Shown here: positions 27,453-35,906 of the stretch, in pieces | How positions within the stretch are numbered: the first letter of the stretch is position 1 | Layout: each line of letters begins with the position of its first letter | DNA from: Gemmataceae bacterium | Lineage (GTDB): Bacteria; Planctomycetota; Planctomycetia; Gemmatales; Gemmataceae | DNA length: 41,691 nucleotides | Reading direction: 5' to 3' | Assembly: GCA_019748295.1 (NCBI GenBank) | Contig: JAIEPT010000082.1 | Span: forward strand, 1-41,691 | Translations under genes and position numbers: made by a program | Notes under the pieces: generated by a model | What the model was told of the DNA's origin: nothing | The model's input: the letters and a program-made list of their open reading frames with translations, nothing else | Database searches by the model: none

Positions 27453-27623
27453 GGCGTGCTCGGTGTGTCTGCTGACTTCGTCAACCACTCGAAGTTTACA
27501 CCATGAAGTGCCCCTGTCGCCAGTTCTGAGGCGCAACTTGAGCGGAAAATCCCGCCTTTGCTGATAAACCGGGAGGCGGGGGTGAACAATCGCTACCGCC
27601 TGCAAAGTTTCACTACGGGGTTA

Positions 27624-27727
27624 AAAGCCCAGGGGCGAGCGCAGCGAGCTCCTGGGTTCCAGACCGAAATCACGTCACTCTTCCGACACTCCGATCCCAG
27701 GAGCTCGCTGCGCTCGCCCCTGGGCTT
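27624..27727. repeat. family C palindrome between divergent genes
   Basis: AAAGCCCAGGGGCGAGCGCA through GCGAGCTCCTGGGTTCC, and the reverse complement ending CTCGCCCCTGGGCTT, form a 104-bp inverted repeat. The rest of the 305-bp gap before thiL holds nothing recognisable apart from the -10 box at 27746. Confidence 0.9.
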
Positions 27728-27745
27728 GGGTGGGAGTGCTCCCCT

Positions 27746-27751
27746 TACAAT
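27746..27751 (+). promoter_or_regulatory. -10 box for thiL, possibly leaderless
   Basis: TACAAT is followed by exactly 6 nt (GGGGGC) and then the thiL ATG at 27758. Transcription would begin at about the A of the start codon. There is no standard ribosome-binding site. The -35 region would overlap the end of the family C palindrome. Confidence 0.45.
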
Positions 27752-27757
27752 GGGGGC

Positions 27758-28684
27758 ATGGCCGAGTTCGACTTTATCCGTTGGCTGCGTCAACGCACGC
27801 CGAGCGATGCACGCGTTCAGGTCGGACCGGGCGATGACGCCGCGGTCCTCGCTTCGATCAATGCCCCGCTGATCGTCACCACCGACATGTTGATGGACGG
27901 AGTCGATTTTCTGCTCGCGGAAGTCGATCCGGTTCGCGTGGGCCGCAAGGCGATGGGCGTCAATCTCAGCGACCTCGCGGCCATGGGGGCGAAACCTTTG
28001 GCCGCCGTCGCGAGCGTCGCCCTGCCCCGCTCCGCCGATTCATCGCTCGCGGAACAGCTGCATCTCGGCATGACGGAGATGGCGACGAAGTACGATTGCC
28101 CGCTCGTGGGCGGCGACACCAACTCGTGGGACAAGCCGCTCGTAATCTCCGTCACCGCGTTCGGCACGCCAGGTCCGCAAGGCGCCATCCTGCGATCCGG
28201 CGCGAAGCCGGGCGATTGGTTGTTCGTCACCGGCTCCCTCGGCGGCAGCATTCTCGGCCGGCACCTCGACGTGAAACCGCGAGTTCGCGAAGCTCTTGAG
28301 TTGCAACGGCACGTGCAGCTTCACGCGATGATCGACATCAGCGACGGCCTTGCGGCCGATGTGCATCATCTCGTCGAAGAATCCGGTTGCGGCGTCGTCT
28401 TGGAAGCGGACGCGATTGCGATCCACGCCGACGCGCATCGCATGAATGAGGGCCGGTCGCCGCTTGAACATGCTCTCGGCGACGGCGAGGATTTCGAGCT
28501 GGCGTTTGCCGTTTCTCCCGAAGACGGCGAACTGCTTCTGACGCATCAACCGCTAGCCGCTTGCCCCGTCACTTGCATCGGCACATTCGTCGCGGAGCGT
28601 GGTCTTTGGATACAACAACACGGCCAGCGTCGGCCCCTGCCGCCGATGGGCTGGGTGCATCTCCTAGGGGAAAACGAGCCATGA
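27758..28684 (+). CDS. thiL: thiamine-monophosphate kinase
   Basis: 308-residue cytoplasmic enzyme that phosphorylates thiamine monophosphate to thiamine diphosphate, the last step of thiamine cofactor synthesis. PurM/ThiL-fold signatures are visible: GPGDDAAV (23-30), DMLMDGVDF (43-51), [10 protein letters not shown] (69-78), VGGDTN (about 116-121), [13 protein letters not shown] and LGDGEDFEL. Its stop overlaps the queC start (ATGA at 28681-28684). The pairing with queC is not a pathway link and looks like simple co-transcription. Confidence 0.95.
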   Translation: MAEFDFIRWLRQRTPSDARVQVGPGDDAAVLASINAPLIVTTDMLMDGVDFLLAEVDPVRVGRKAMGVNLSDLAAMGAKPLAAVASVALPRSADSSLAEQLHLGMTEMATKYDCPLVGGDTNSWDKPLVISVTAFGTPGPQGAILRSGAKPGDWLFVTGSLGGSILGRHLDVKPRVREALELQRHVQLHAMIDISDGLAADVHHLVEESGCGVVLEADAIAIHADAHRMNEGRSPLEHALGDGEDFELAFAVSPEDGELLLTHQPLAACPVTCIGTFVAERGLWIQQHGQRRPLPPMGWVHLLGENEP

Positions 28685-29370
28685 CGCGAAACGCCGTCGT
28701 TCTGCTGAGCGGCGGACTCGACTCGGCCACCACGCTCGCCCTCGCCCGCCGGGACGGCTTCGACCTCTTCGCCCTCTCCTTCGACTACGGCCAACGCCAC
28801 CGCATCGAACTCGAATGTGCCGAGCAACTCGTTGTCGCGTTCGGAGTGAAGCGCCATGTCGTGATGCCGATCGATCTGCGCGTGTTCGGCGGATCGTCGC
28901 TCACCAGCGATTTGCCCGTCCCCAAGGATCGCCCCGCCGAGTCGATGGCCCACGGCATCCCATCCACTTACGTGCCGGCGCGGAACACCATCTTCCTTTC
29001 ATTCGCTCTCGCTTACGCCGAGGTCGTGAAAGCGAGCGATATCTTCCTCGGGGTGAACGCCCTCGATTATTCCGGCTACCCCGATTGCCGGCCTGAGTAT
29101 CTCGAAGCGTTCGAGCGAATGGCAAATGTCGCCACCAAGGCGGCCGTGGAAGGCAACGAGCAGGTCCGCATCCACGCGCCGCTCGTCCGAATGACCAAGG
29201 CGGAAATCATCCGCACCGGACTGAGCCTGGGCGTCGATTACGGCATGACCACCTCTTGCTACGACCCCACTCCCGCCGGCATCGCGTGCGGCCGATGCGA
29301 TTCCTGCCAACTGCGTCGAAAGGGTTTCGCCGAAGCCGGCTCTCAAGATCCGCGCCCCTACGCCGTTTAG
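28681..29370 (+). CDS. queC: 7-cyano-7-deazaguanine synthase QueC
   Basis: 229-residue ATP-dependent enzyme that converts 7-carboxy-7-deazaguanine to preQ0 in queuosine synthesis. The PP-loop SGGLDSAT is at 10-17, the family motif SFDYGQRH at 33-40 and [11 protein letters not shown] at 97-107. The four zinc cysteines are present (C193, C203, C206, C209, in SCYDP and CGRCDSCQ). The ATG at 28681 overlaps the thiL stop by four bases, indicating translational coupling. No other queuosine gene is in the window. Confidence 0.96.
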   Translation: MTRNAVVLLSGGLDSATTLALARRDGFDLFALSFDYGQRHRIELECAEQLVVAFGVKRHVVMPIDLRVFGGSSLTSDLPVPKDRPAESMAHGIPSTYVPARNTIFLSFALAYAEVVKASDIFLGVNALDYSGYPDCRPEYLEAFERMANVATKAAVEGNEQVRIHAPLVRMTKAEIIRTGLSLGVDYGMTTSCYDPTPAGIACGRCDSCQLRRKGFAEAGSQDPRPYAV

Positions 29371-30011
29371 AACTCAGCGGTCCATTGGGAGGGCGAGGCG
29401 CTGTGCACAACTGTTGGAGGGAACTTGCGTGTGACGTCATCGGCTTCCCAGCCCCGTTCACGGGGCTTTCGCGAAGCGTCTAGGCCCGCCGTGGACGGCG
29501 GGTCACGACAGGCGAAACAAGCATCTCGCCAGGCCCGTTCGCGGGCCGAAAAACCCCGGACATGCTTGTCCGGCATTCCTGCAGTTCTGCCGATCCAAGA
29601 GGCTCCATCAGAAGACCTGAAATGGCGGGTATAGCTTATTCCCATGAAATTGCACGACATGAACGGGCGAGCGGATTCCCAATGCGCGGAAAGCGGTTGC
29701 AAATGGGCTCCTTAAACGTCGAACCAGCGCCCCGTCCCAATTGCTGCTTTTCCGCAGACGCGATTCCGCCGCGGAAAAACCCATCAATAACCGTCCGACA
29801 ACAGCATATAAATAGGTTTTCTTAAACAACTGGATGTGAGGAAAACGTCGTCATTCGATCGAACTTGGCGCGCATCATGCCGTGGAGAGAACCCTTCGCT
29901 CACGTCGAGCGATGCCATTTGCCCGGCCGCCGGCATCGAGCCGATCGCGATATTCCGAAACGTGGGGAACGGCCTGGCCGGGCGCGAAAGTTTTCATTCA
30001 AGGAGTTCGAA
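29371..30011. other. 640-bp non-coding gap with a hairpin series
   Basis: Four consecutive small hairpins follow queC: AGCCCCG/CGGGGCT (29450-29467), CCCGCC/GGCGGG (29484-29501), GGCCCG/CGGGCC (29532-29547) and CCGGACA/TGTCCGG (29556-29573). The first may serve as terminator although no U-run follows. The stretch 29600-29860 is less GC-rich with nothing recognisable. A sigma54-like box is at 29865. Open frames here look incidental. Confidence 0.6.
29865..29880 (+). promoter_or_regulatory. weak sigma54-like promoter match
   Basis: TTGGCGCGCATCATGC matches the -24/-12 consensus TTGGCACGNNNNTTGC with the GG and GC doublets at the correct spacing and two mismatches. It lies 132 bp before the start of the small Gly-rich gene. 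A chance match cannot be ruled out. Confidence 0.22.
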
Positions 30012-30398
30012 ATGCGTTTACGGATCAGCCAGTGGAGCCGCGCGGCGGCACTGTCCCTTTCTCTGGTGCTCGCCTCGGTGGGCGGACTTCACGCTCAAGG
30101 CGGAGCAGGCGGAGCCTCGGGAGGCGCCGGCAGCGGCGCTTCGGGCGGCGCCGGCGGCACGGGGACGACCACCCCGGGCTCCGGCGGAGTTGGCGGAAGC
30201 GGCACCGGCGGCACGATGGGAACGGGCGGAACCGGCGGAACCAGCGGATCGACCAGCCACGCTCAAGATCAGCGTGGATTCAACTGGGGCTGGCTTGGCC
30301 TCGTCGGCCTCGCAGGGCTCATCCCCCTCTTTACCCGCGGCAATGGCCATCACACGGGACACACCGGAACGAGCACCACCGGCCGCGGCGCCATGTAA
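30012..30398 (+). CDS. small secreted Gly-rich protein with WGxxGxxG-like C-terminus
   Basis: 128 residues. An N-terminal signal peptide (about 1-30, ending LHAQ) is followed by about 55 residues of Gly/Ala/Ser/Thr repeats (GGAGGASGGAGSG, GTGGTMGTGGTGG). A segment FNWGWLGLVGLAGLIPLF follows, which fits the WGxxGxxG motif proposed as a C-terminal sorting or membrane segment, then a short His/Gly/Thr-rich tail. In known members the motif usually lies at the very end, so the tail of about 18 residues is unusual. AGGAG at 30001-30005, 6 nt from the ATG, decides the start. Function is unknown. Confidence 0.8.
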   Translation: MRLRISQWSRAAALSLSLVLASVGGLHAQGGAGGASGGAGSGASGGAGGTGTTTPGSGGVGGSGTGGTMGTGGTGGTSGSTSHAQDQRGFNWGWLGLVGLAGLIPLFTRGNGHHTGHTGTSTTGRGAM

Positions 30399-30453
30399 CA
30401 ACGATTCGCACGCGATGGCGAGTTCCGTCAGGAACTCACCATCGCCCAATTCG

Positions 30454-32913
30454 TCACTCCCACGCGCCGATCTCGCTGCCGTCGGTTTGCTTCCAGTGGG
30501 GCAACCAGGTAAGGGCGACGAGGCGGACGGTAATGTTCGTCTTCTTCGGCTTGATCGTGACCTGCTCCAACTCTTCCTTCAGCGGGTCCAGTTGCGTTTC
30601 GATGGCGGCCACCTCGTCGTCGAATTCTTTCTTGATCTCATCTCTACGCTGCTCCAGGGCCTGCACATTGTCCTCGGCAATTCCCTCGTCCTGCACGTCC
30701 TTCATCGAGCGTGCAGCGCCTTTCATTGCGGTCGTCGCCTTGGAAATGTTCGTCGCCGACACCATCTTGCGGCTCGTGAAGGCGCCCAGGATCGTGCCGG
30801 CGAACGATAGGATCGCGGTGAGGCGGTTGTACCACTTCTTCGATTTCTGCTTCTCCACCATCTGCATCGCTTTGCGGATCCGCTCATCCAACGACTGAAT
30901 CTTCGGAGCGTACTTTTGCCGAAGTTGCTCGGCGGCCTGATCGCGCTGCTCGCGGGCCATCTGCTGAAGACGAACGCGGAAATCGCGTTCCGTCTCGCCG
31001 GGCTTCGAGACTTTCCCCAGGCTGTCGCTCTTGTAAATCTCGAGCTTGAAGTTGCGATAAATATGCTCGGCGAACGAGCGTTTCCAGGTGTCGAAGTTCT
31101 TCGCCCGGGCGGCATCGGGAGCCAACGCGGAGTAGAGGCACTCCTCGGCCGCCGGCGATCGCTCGAGCGCTTCGTCGGTCAGTTCCGTCTCTTCGCCTTC
31201 GGTCCAATTGACGGACACCGCCCCTTCCCCGATGTCGGCGAACACATTCAGAGGATGCGTCAGCTCGATCTCCGCTTTCGCGTCGTTGAAATAGATTTGG
31301 CTGCAACCCAGGAGGCGAGGCCGATACAGCAGCTTCGCCCCATCCACGGCTTCCCCGGCGACCTTCGCGAAAAACTGCGGCACATCGGGGGAGAGGACAG
31401 GCCGCTGAACTTGGTGCTCATCGCCATCTGCCGACATGGTCGCTGCAATCGACTTGGCGGGGACAACCTGGGCGACCTCGCCGCGGATGGGGTCGGTGAG
31501 TTCCTTGATCTGCTGACGGGTGAGCGGGCCGCGCAGGTAGCAAAGCGCCCAGCGAGTCTGGAACACCACGGGGTGATCGTCGTGCACGTTGTTCATTAGG
31601 AACACGCGATTGCCCAGCGACGAGATCGTCCGCTCCATGTCCTGGCGATCGAATTTCACGCCCTGCGTCGTCGAAGCGCCTTCGAGGCCATCGAGCACGC
31701 GCAGCTTGTCCCGCTCCGTCTGCAATCGGCCGATGAACCAGGTGCCGCAGTTCGAGAGCCCCTTGTAGTCGATGTCCACGGGGTTCTGCGTGGCGAGCAG
31801 CATGCCGACGCCGAAAGCGCGGGCCTGCTTCAAGAGCGTCAGCATCGGCGTCTTCGAAGGCGGGTTTTTCACGGGCGGGAAGTAGCCGAAGATTTCGTCC
31901 ATGTAGACCAGAGCACGCAAGCTCGTGGTGCCCGGTTGCTGCCGCATCCAGCCGAGGATCTGGTTCATCAAGAGCGAAACGAAGAACATCCGCTCCGAGT
32001 CGTTGAGATGCGCGATCGAGAAGATCGCGATCCGAGGCTTCCCTTGCGGCGTGTAGAGAATCGACTGGATATCGAGCGGCTGCCCCTCCATCCAGGTTTC
32101 GAAGCTCGGGGATGCGAGCAGGTTGTTGAACTGCATCGCCAACTCGAACCGCTCTTTGCCAGGAAAGAACGTTTCCAGGTCAAGCACGCCGACTTTGTTG
32201 CTCGGCGGCGATTGGATCTGCTGGATGAGCGCGGCGAGCGTCATGTCCTTTCCCGCCTTCCATGCCGTGGCGAAGATCATGGAGAGCAGAATGTGCTCGC
32301 GGCTCTGGATCGGATCCGCTTCGATGCCGAGCAGCCCGAGCAAGCTGGTGCCTGTCGTGTTGACGCGCTCGCGCAGCAGTTCGGAATCCTGCCGCAACTC
32401 AACCGGCGGCGAATCGAACGAATGCAGAATCGACACCGGCAGACCGGCATTGCTGCCCGGCGTGAAGATGCGGAAGTCGGCCGCATCCTTGAGCCGTTGG
32501 ATGCGTTCGCCATCCTGGTCCCATTGACCCAGGCCTTTCTTCCATTGTTCCGCCTGCTCCTTCGCGAAGTCCTCCGGGGACAGGCCGCGTTTGCGGGCAT
32601 CATCGGTGTTGACCCACTTCAGGAAATCGGAACCGCGCAACTCCGGAAAGAGCAGCATCAGGTTGGCGAGATCCCCCTTCGGATCGACGACGATGGCCGG
32701 GATGTTGTCGATGGCCGCTTCTTCGAGGATCGAAAGGCACAGGCCGGTTTTGCCGCTCCCCGTCATGCCCACGACGACGCCGTGGGTGACGAGATCCTTC
32801 GAGTCGTAGAGCAGGTAATCCTTCTTGAGCGTTTTCGCTTCGGGTTCGAATTCTTTGCCGAGATAGAAAACGCCCAGCTTTTCGTAAGACGGCAGCGCAG
32901 CGGACTGGGGCAT
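30454..32913 (-). CDS. HerA/FtsK-like P-loop ATPase with coiled-coil C-terminus
   Basis: 819 residues. The N-terminal region has Walker A GMTGSGKT at 49-56, VDPKGDLANLM soon after, and Walker B LVYMDEIFGYFPP with LLATQNPVDIDY and WFIGRLQTERD as sensor-like motifs, the layout of HerA-type DNA or protein translocases (VirD4/FtsK superfamily). From about 560 a different C-terminal part follows, with RDQAAEQLRQKYAPKIQ coiled-coil helices, a small hydrophobic patch (LSFAGTILGAFTS) and a further coiled coil. No NurA or restriction partner is adjacent. Role unknown; DNA pumping or membrane-linked transport are both possible. Confidence 0.88.
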   Translation of the reverse strand: MPQSAALPSYEKLGVFYLGKEFEPEAKTLKKDYLLYDSKDLVTHGVVVGMTGSGKTGLCLSILEEAAIDNIPAIVVDPKGDLANLMLLFPELRGSDFLKWVNTDDARKRGLSPEDFAKEQAEQWKKGLGQWDQDGERIQRLKDAADFRIFTPGSNAGLPVSILHSFDSPPVELRQDSELLRERVNTTGTSLLGLLGIEADPIQSREHILLSMIFATAWKAGKDMTLAALIQQIQSPPSNKVGVLDLETFFPGKERFELAMQFNNLLASPSFETWMEGQPLDIQSILYTPQGKPRIAIFSIAHLNDSERMFFVSLLMNQILGWMRQQPGTTSLRALVYMDEIFGYFPPVKNPPSKTPMLTLLKQARAFGVGMLLATQNPVDIDYKGLSNCGTWFIGRLQTERDKLRVLDGLEGASTTQGVKFDRQDMERTISSLGNRVFLMNNVHDDHPVVFQTRWALCYLRGPLTRQQIKELTDPIRGEVAQVVPAKSIAATMSADGDEHQVQRPVLSPDVPQFFAKVAGEAVDGAKLLYRPRLLGCSQIYFNDAKAEIELTHPLNVFADIGEGAVSVNWTEGEETELTDEALERSPAAEECLYSALAPDAARAKNFDTWKRSFAEHIYRNFKLEIYKSDSLGKVSKPGETERDFRVRLQQMAREQRDQAAEQLRQKYAPKIQSLDERIRKAMQMVEKQKSKKWYNRLTAILSFAGTILGAFTSRKMVSATNISKATTAMKGAARSMKDVQDEGIAEDNVQALEQRRDEIKKEFDDEVAAIETQLDPLKEELEQVTIKPKKTNITVRLVALTWLPHWKQTDGSEIGAWE

Positions 32914-32960
32914 GACGAGGAGTTCCCGGAGGGGGCGACGACGAGGGGAAAATCAGGGGC

Positions 32961-32966
32961 ATTGTA
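32961..32966 (-). promoter_or_regulatory. -10-like box for the HerA-like gene
   Basis: TACAAT on the minus strand lies 47 nt before the ATG, in the 92-bp gap after dtd. It suggests the ATPase gene can be transcribed without dtd. The -35 is not clear. Confidence 0.3.
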
Positions 32967-33005
32967 GCGGCGCCCGGCCCCTTGGCGATGCGAAGGCGAT
33001 CAACG

Positions 33006-33449
33006 TCAACACGGCGTGTCGATAATCAGCGTCACGGGCCCGTCGTTCATGAGTTCGACCTGCATGTCCGCCCCGAACTTGCCCGTCGCGGTCGGCACGC
33101 CAAGCGACTTGATGCCGTTGACGAATTGCTCGTAAAGCGGAATGGCGATCGCGGGCGGGGCGGCGGCGATGAAGCTGGGGCGGCGACCTTTGCGAGCATC
33201 GCCATACAGCGTGAATTGACTGACGATCAAAACACTGCCGCCGACTTCGACGACGTCGCGATTCATCTTGCCTTCGTCGTCATTGAAGATGCGCAGGCCG
33301 ACGATCTTTTCCGCGAGCCAGCGGGCATTTTCCGTAGTGTCCGTCGGAGCGATGCCGAGCAGCACGAGCAGGCCGCGGCCGATCTCGCCGATCGTCGCCC
33401 CTTCGACCGTCACGCTCGCTCGAGTCACTCGTTGCAGCACGGCTCGCAT
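33006..33449 (-). CDS. dtd: D-aminoacyl-tRNA deacylase
   Basis: 147-residue cytoplasmic proofreading enzyme that hydrolyses D-amino acids (and glycine mischarged on tRNA-Ala) from tRNAs. The start [13 protein letters not shown] is canonical, and the catalytic-site motifs SQFTLYGD (77-84) and [18 protein letters not shown] (123-140) are intact. Length is as expected. It is divergent from the small gene at 33570 and lies just upstream of the HerA-like gene on the same strand. Confidence 0.97.
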   Translation of the reverse strand: MRAVLQRVTRASVTVEGATIGEIGRGLLVLLGIAPTDTTENARWLAEKIVGLRIFNDDEGKMNRDVVEVGGSVLIVSQFTLYGDARKGRRPSFIAAAPPAIAIPLYEQFVNGIKSLGVPTATGKFGADMQVELMNDGPVTLIIDTPC

Positions 33450-33569
33450 GGACCGCCTCGTTCATCCCAACTTGCCCGCGTACGCGGCGTCCGACACAAT
33501 GCACAGGGCGGACGTTCCTGCGATCGGACGACCGCCGAAAGCACGGATCGCTTCCCGAGCCAACCCGCC

Positions 33570-33842
33570 ATGAGCGAATCGAAAAAGCCGCAGAACTACT
33601 CGCCCTATCAGCAGAAGATCATCCAGCGCTATTACGACAACGTCGGCGATCTCAGTACGGAGAAGCTCGCCGAACTCGTAGGCGAATTGTACCTGGCTGA
33701 AGGGAAGAAGAAAGAACGCGTCTGGAAGCAGACGGAAGACGCGATGCGCCGGCTCAAGGTGCCCGAGAGCCGCATCACCCATCTCATGACGCAGAAAAAC
33801 CCCACGCTGATCGCGGAGTTGGTGAAGGAGTTGAACAAGTAA
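33570..33842 (+). CDS. small helical protein of unknown function
   Basis: 90 residues, very charged and Tyr/Lys-rich (YSPYQQKIIQRYYDN), predicted all-helical, with no signal peptide. A conserved-looking block LSTEKLAELVGELYLAEGKK is followed by a Trp-containing helix and ITHLMTQKNPTLIAELVKEL. The family is not recognised by name, though composition and codon use look like a real gene. The ATG at 33570 was selected because the upstream extension is antisense to dtd. CACAAT at 33495-33500 may be its -10. Confidence 0.75.
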   Translation: MSESKKPQNYSPYQQKIIQRYYDNVGDLSTEKLAELVGELYLAEGKKKERVWKQTEDAMRRLKVPESRITHLMTQKNPTLIAELVKELNK

Positions 33843-33854
33843 TGTCGGTGCGAT

Positions 33855-33956
33855 GCAGGTCTTCCGCTTGCGGCTTAGCGATCCGGATCGTCCAAGCGAA
33901 CGCTAAGCCGCAAACGGAAGACCGGCAAACGGAAGACCGGCAAACGGAAGACCTGC
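33855..33956. repeat. inverted repeat whose right arm carries a tandem triplication
   Basis: GTCTTCCGCTTGCGGCTTAG (33859 onward) pairs with CTAAGCCGCAAACGGAAGAC (33903-33922). The right arm continues as a 15-bp tandem repeat: CCGCAAACGGAAGAC at 33908-33922 and CGGCAAACGGAAGAC at 33923-33937 and 33938-33952. The outer end GCAGGTCTTCCG (33855-33866) matches the last unit, CGGAAGACCTGC (33945-33956), so the duplications have moved the original partner outward. Confidence 0.8.
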
Positions 33957-33980
33957 ACGCGGGACATGTGGGTTGTACGC

Positions 33981-34020
33981 ATCCAGTCCCGCGGAACGCC
34001 ACGGAGGGCGTTCCCTACAG
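33981..34020. repeat. family E half copy
   Basis: ATCCAGTCCCGCGGAACGCC followed by ACGGAGGGCGTTCCCTACAG matches the right arm of the inverted repeat at 19235-19480. There is no opposing arm nearby. It ends 6 bp from the stop of the next gene. Confidence 0.75.
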
Positions 34021-34026
34021 GCAATT

Positions 34027-34971
34027 TCACTCGAAGTGGGTGTGCAGCAACCCGCGGAGTTTCCCGCCCAATCTCGCGATGGTCGCAGCAGCGGAGCGGC
34101 GGGCGGCGGGAGAGTCGGCTTCCGGCGACACCAAATAGGCGGCATCGGCGAGGCCGGTCAGCGGCGCGAGATCGTTCGATTGCTCGACGCTTGGCCCGTC
34201 GATCAGAATCAAGTCGTAACGTTCACGCATCCAGGCGACGATCCATCCGAGGGCTTCGCCACGAAGGGACGCGTCGATCTTCTGCCCGCCCCGGGCGAGC
34301 ACATCGAGGTTCGCGATCGGCGAGGCGAGCACCGCTTGCTGAAGCGCGGACGTTCCGCTCATCGCATCCTCGATGCCCGTCTTGGGCGCCAACCCAAGCT
34401 TGGCGGCGAGGTCCGCCTGACGCACCTGCGCATCGATCACGGCAACGCGGCAATGGGGACGGCGCGCAGCGACCACGGCGAGGTTGAGAAGGCATGTCGA
34501 AGCGCCGACGTGCGGACGAAGACCGCTCAGCAAAAGGACTCGGCCCCCCTGCCCCGCGGTCCCTTGCAGCATGCGGTCAAGCAACTCGGCATACTGCTTC
34601 GTAATCGGATGGTCAGGCTGACGATACGCGATGATTTCAGGCGCGACTTCGCCGACTGGCGACGCCGCCTCAGCGGTTTCGTAGTTCACCGTCATCGGCT
34701 TCGGTTCGACGAACGTCGGCGCGTGGCGAGCCATTTCCTGACGCACCGGCGCATGCGGCGGCTGGAGTTTTTGCGCGCCGTGCTGAATCGCGAGCACATT
34801 GGCCGAGGCTTCGAACAGCTTGGGCCCGACCTCGACGAAAGACATTTCCTCCTGCTGCAACGTCCAGTCGGAGACGTGGACCTGATCATGGCGCGGAGCG
34901 GGCGCGGGCGCGGCTTGGGGCCGTTCCTTTTGGGCTTCGCTGATCTTCAGAATGTCGAGTGTCTTACCCAT
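34027..34971 (-). CDS. BY-kinase/CpsD-like ATPase with degenerate P-loop
   Basis: 314 residues. The C-terminal half has the fold pattern of bacterial tyrosine kinases of the CpsD/Wzc type and MinD-like ATPases: LLLSGLRPHVGASTCLLNLA at the Walker A site, VAVIDAQVRQADLAAKLGL at the A' site and YDLILIDGPS at the Walker B site. The P-loop reads GAST (156-159), so the essential lysine of GKST is Ala. The protein ends LLHTHFE without the tyrosine cluster of active BY-kinases. It is probably non-catalytic or non-canonical. The Pro/Ala-rich N-terminal third is of unknown type. It follows the ExeA-type gene by 33 bp, so the two are likely one operon. Confidence 0.82.
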   Translation of the reverse strand: MGKTLDILKISEAQKERPQAAPAPAPRHDQVHVSDWTLQQEEMSFVEVGPKLFEASANVLAIQHGAQKLQPPHAPVRQEMARHAPTFVEPKPMTVNYETAEAASPVGEVAPEIIAYRQPDHPITKQYAELLDRMLQGTAGQGGRVLLLSGLRPHVGASTCLLNLAVVAARRPHCRVAVIDAQVRQADLAAKLGLAPKTGIEDAMSGTSALQQAVLASPIANLDVLARGGQKIDASLRGEALGWIVAWMRERYDLILIDGPSVEQSNDLAPLTGLADAAYLVSPEADSPAARRSAAATIARLGGKLRGLLHTHFE

Positions 34972-35004
34972 GTCGCAAATCCCTGCCGCTGGCTGTTCGA
35001 TCGC

Positions 35005-35892
35005 TTAGGCCGCACGCGCTGCGGGGCTTCCCACTTCGAAGCTGGCCGCTTCCCCGCCAACCGTCTCGAACTCCTCTTCTTCCTCGGGCACTTCCAACCC
35101 GATGCTCGCGAGCGCTTCCATTGCGACTTCCGCATCGACGGCCGTTTCCACGGCATCGGCCATCGTGAGCGACTGATGGGCGGCCTGATTCAGCAAACGC
35201 GGAATGCCGAGGGCGCCTTGAGCGAGTACCTTGAGTCCCGATTCGTCGATGATCTTCTCGGGGCGCCCGCCGGAAACGCGAAGGTGGTGCAGCAGGTAGT
35301 CGAGCGATTCCTCGACGCTCAACGGCGTAAGCGTCGCGCGAACGGCGAGGCGTTGACTCCACGCCGCCATGTCGGGCCGAAGCAGCACTTCATGGATGGC
35401 GGACAAGGCGAGGCAAACGACCTGGAACGCCTTGCGGCCCCCTTCAAGGTTGCCCAGCAAGCGGAGTTCTTCGAGCAAATCCGCCGACAGGTGATGGGCT
35501 TCATCGAGTACGACGACGGTTCGCTTTCCTTCGCTGCAGTTCTTCAGCGCGAAGTCGGTCAAGCGAAGGCGGAGGATCTGTTCCCGATCATCGTCGTAGG
35601 GTTGGCCGAAATCGTAAAGCATCGCCTGCAAAAGCGCGGTGCGATTGGCGAAGTGGGTATTAGGTATGAAGGCGGAGACGACATTGTCTCCCAATCGTTC
35701 GAGAAGAACTTGCCCTAGCAGCGTCTTGCCCATGCCGGGATCGCCGGTGAGCAGCATCAGGCCTTCGTCTTCATGCACCGCGCGGATGAGCGGGGCCAGC
35801 GCCTGCTCATGAGGAGACGCCGGGTAATAAAGCGACACGTCCGGCACGGCCGGAAACGGTCGCCGATGCAGCCCGAAGCGTTTCTCCCACAT
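35005..35892 (-). CDS. ExeA/GspA-type AAA ATPase
   Basis: 295 residues starting MWEKRFGLHRRPFPAVPD, the typical opening of ExeA-like ATPases (FGLxxxPF). Walker A GDPGMGKT is at 50-57 and Walker B VVVLDEAHHL at 126-135, with a C-terminal lid region GIPRLLNQAAHQSL. An acidic stretch (PEEEEEFE) precedes the end. Members pair with secretion or exopolysaccharide and exosortase systems, where an ATPase of this type is often next to a BY-kinase, as here. No glycosyltransferase or exosortase gene is present in the window. GAGGA supports the ATG at 35892. Confidence 0.88.
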   Translation of the reverse strand: MWEKRFGLHRRPFPAVPDVSLYYPASPHEQALAPLIRAVHEDEGLMLLTGDPGMGKTLLGQVLLERLGDNVVSAFIPNTHFANRTALLQAMLYDFGQPYDDDREQILRLRLTDFALKNCSEGKRTVVVLDEAHHLSADLLEELRLLGNLEGGRKAFQVVCLALSAIHEVLLRPDMAAWSQRLAVRATLTPLSVEESLDYLLHHLRVSGGRPEKIIDESGLKVLAQGALGIPRLLNQAAHQSLTMADAVETAVDAEVAMEALASIGLEVPEEEEEFETVGGEAASFEVGSPAARAA

Positions 35893-35906
35893 GCAAGTCG
35901 TCCTCA

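Noticed and set aside
29836..30898. Long plus-strand frames through the Gly-rich gene and the end of the HerA-like gene
   Set aside because: Composition is Arg/Pro/Ala-rich and they lie antisense to or out of frame with better-supported genes.
33908..33952. Tandem 15-bp units considered as a CRISPR
   Set aside because: Units are directly adjacent with no spacers and belong to an inverted repeat.
33973..35718. 581-codon plus-strand frame across the BY-kinase-like and ExeA-like genes
   Set aside because: Antisense to two genes with clear ATPase motifs.
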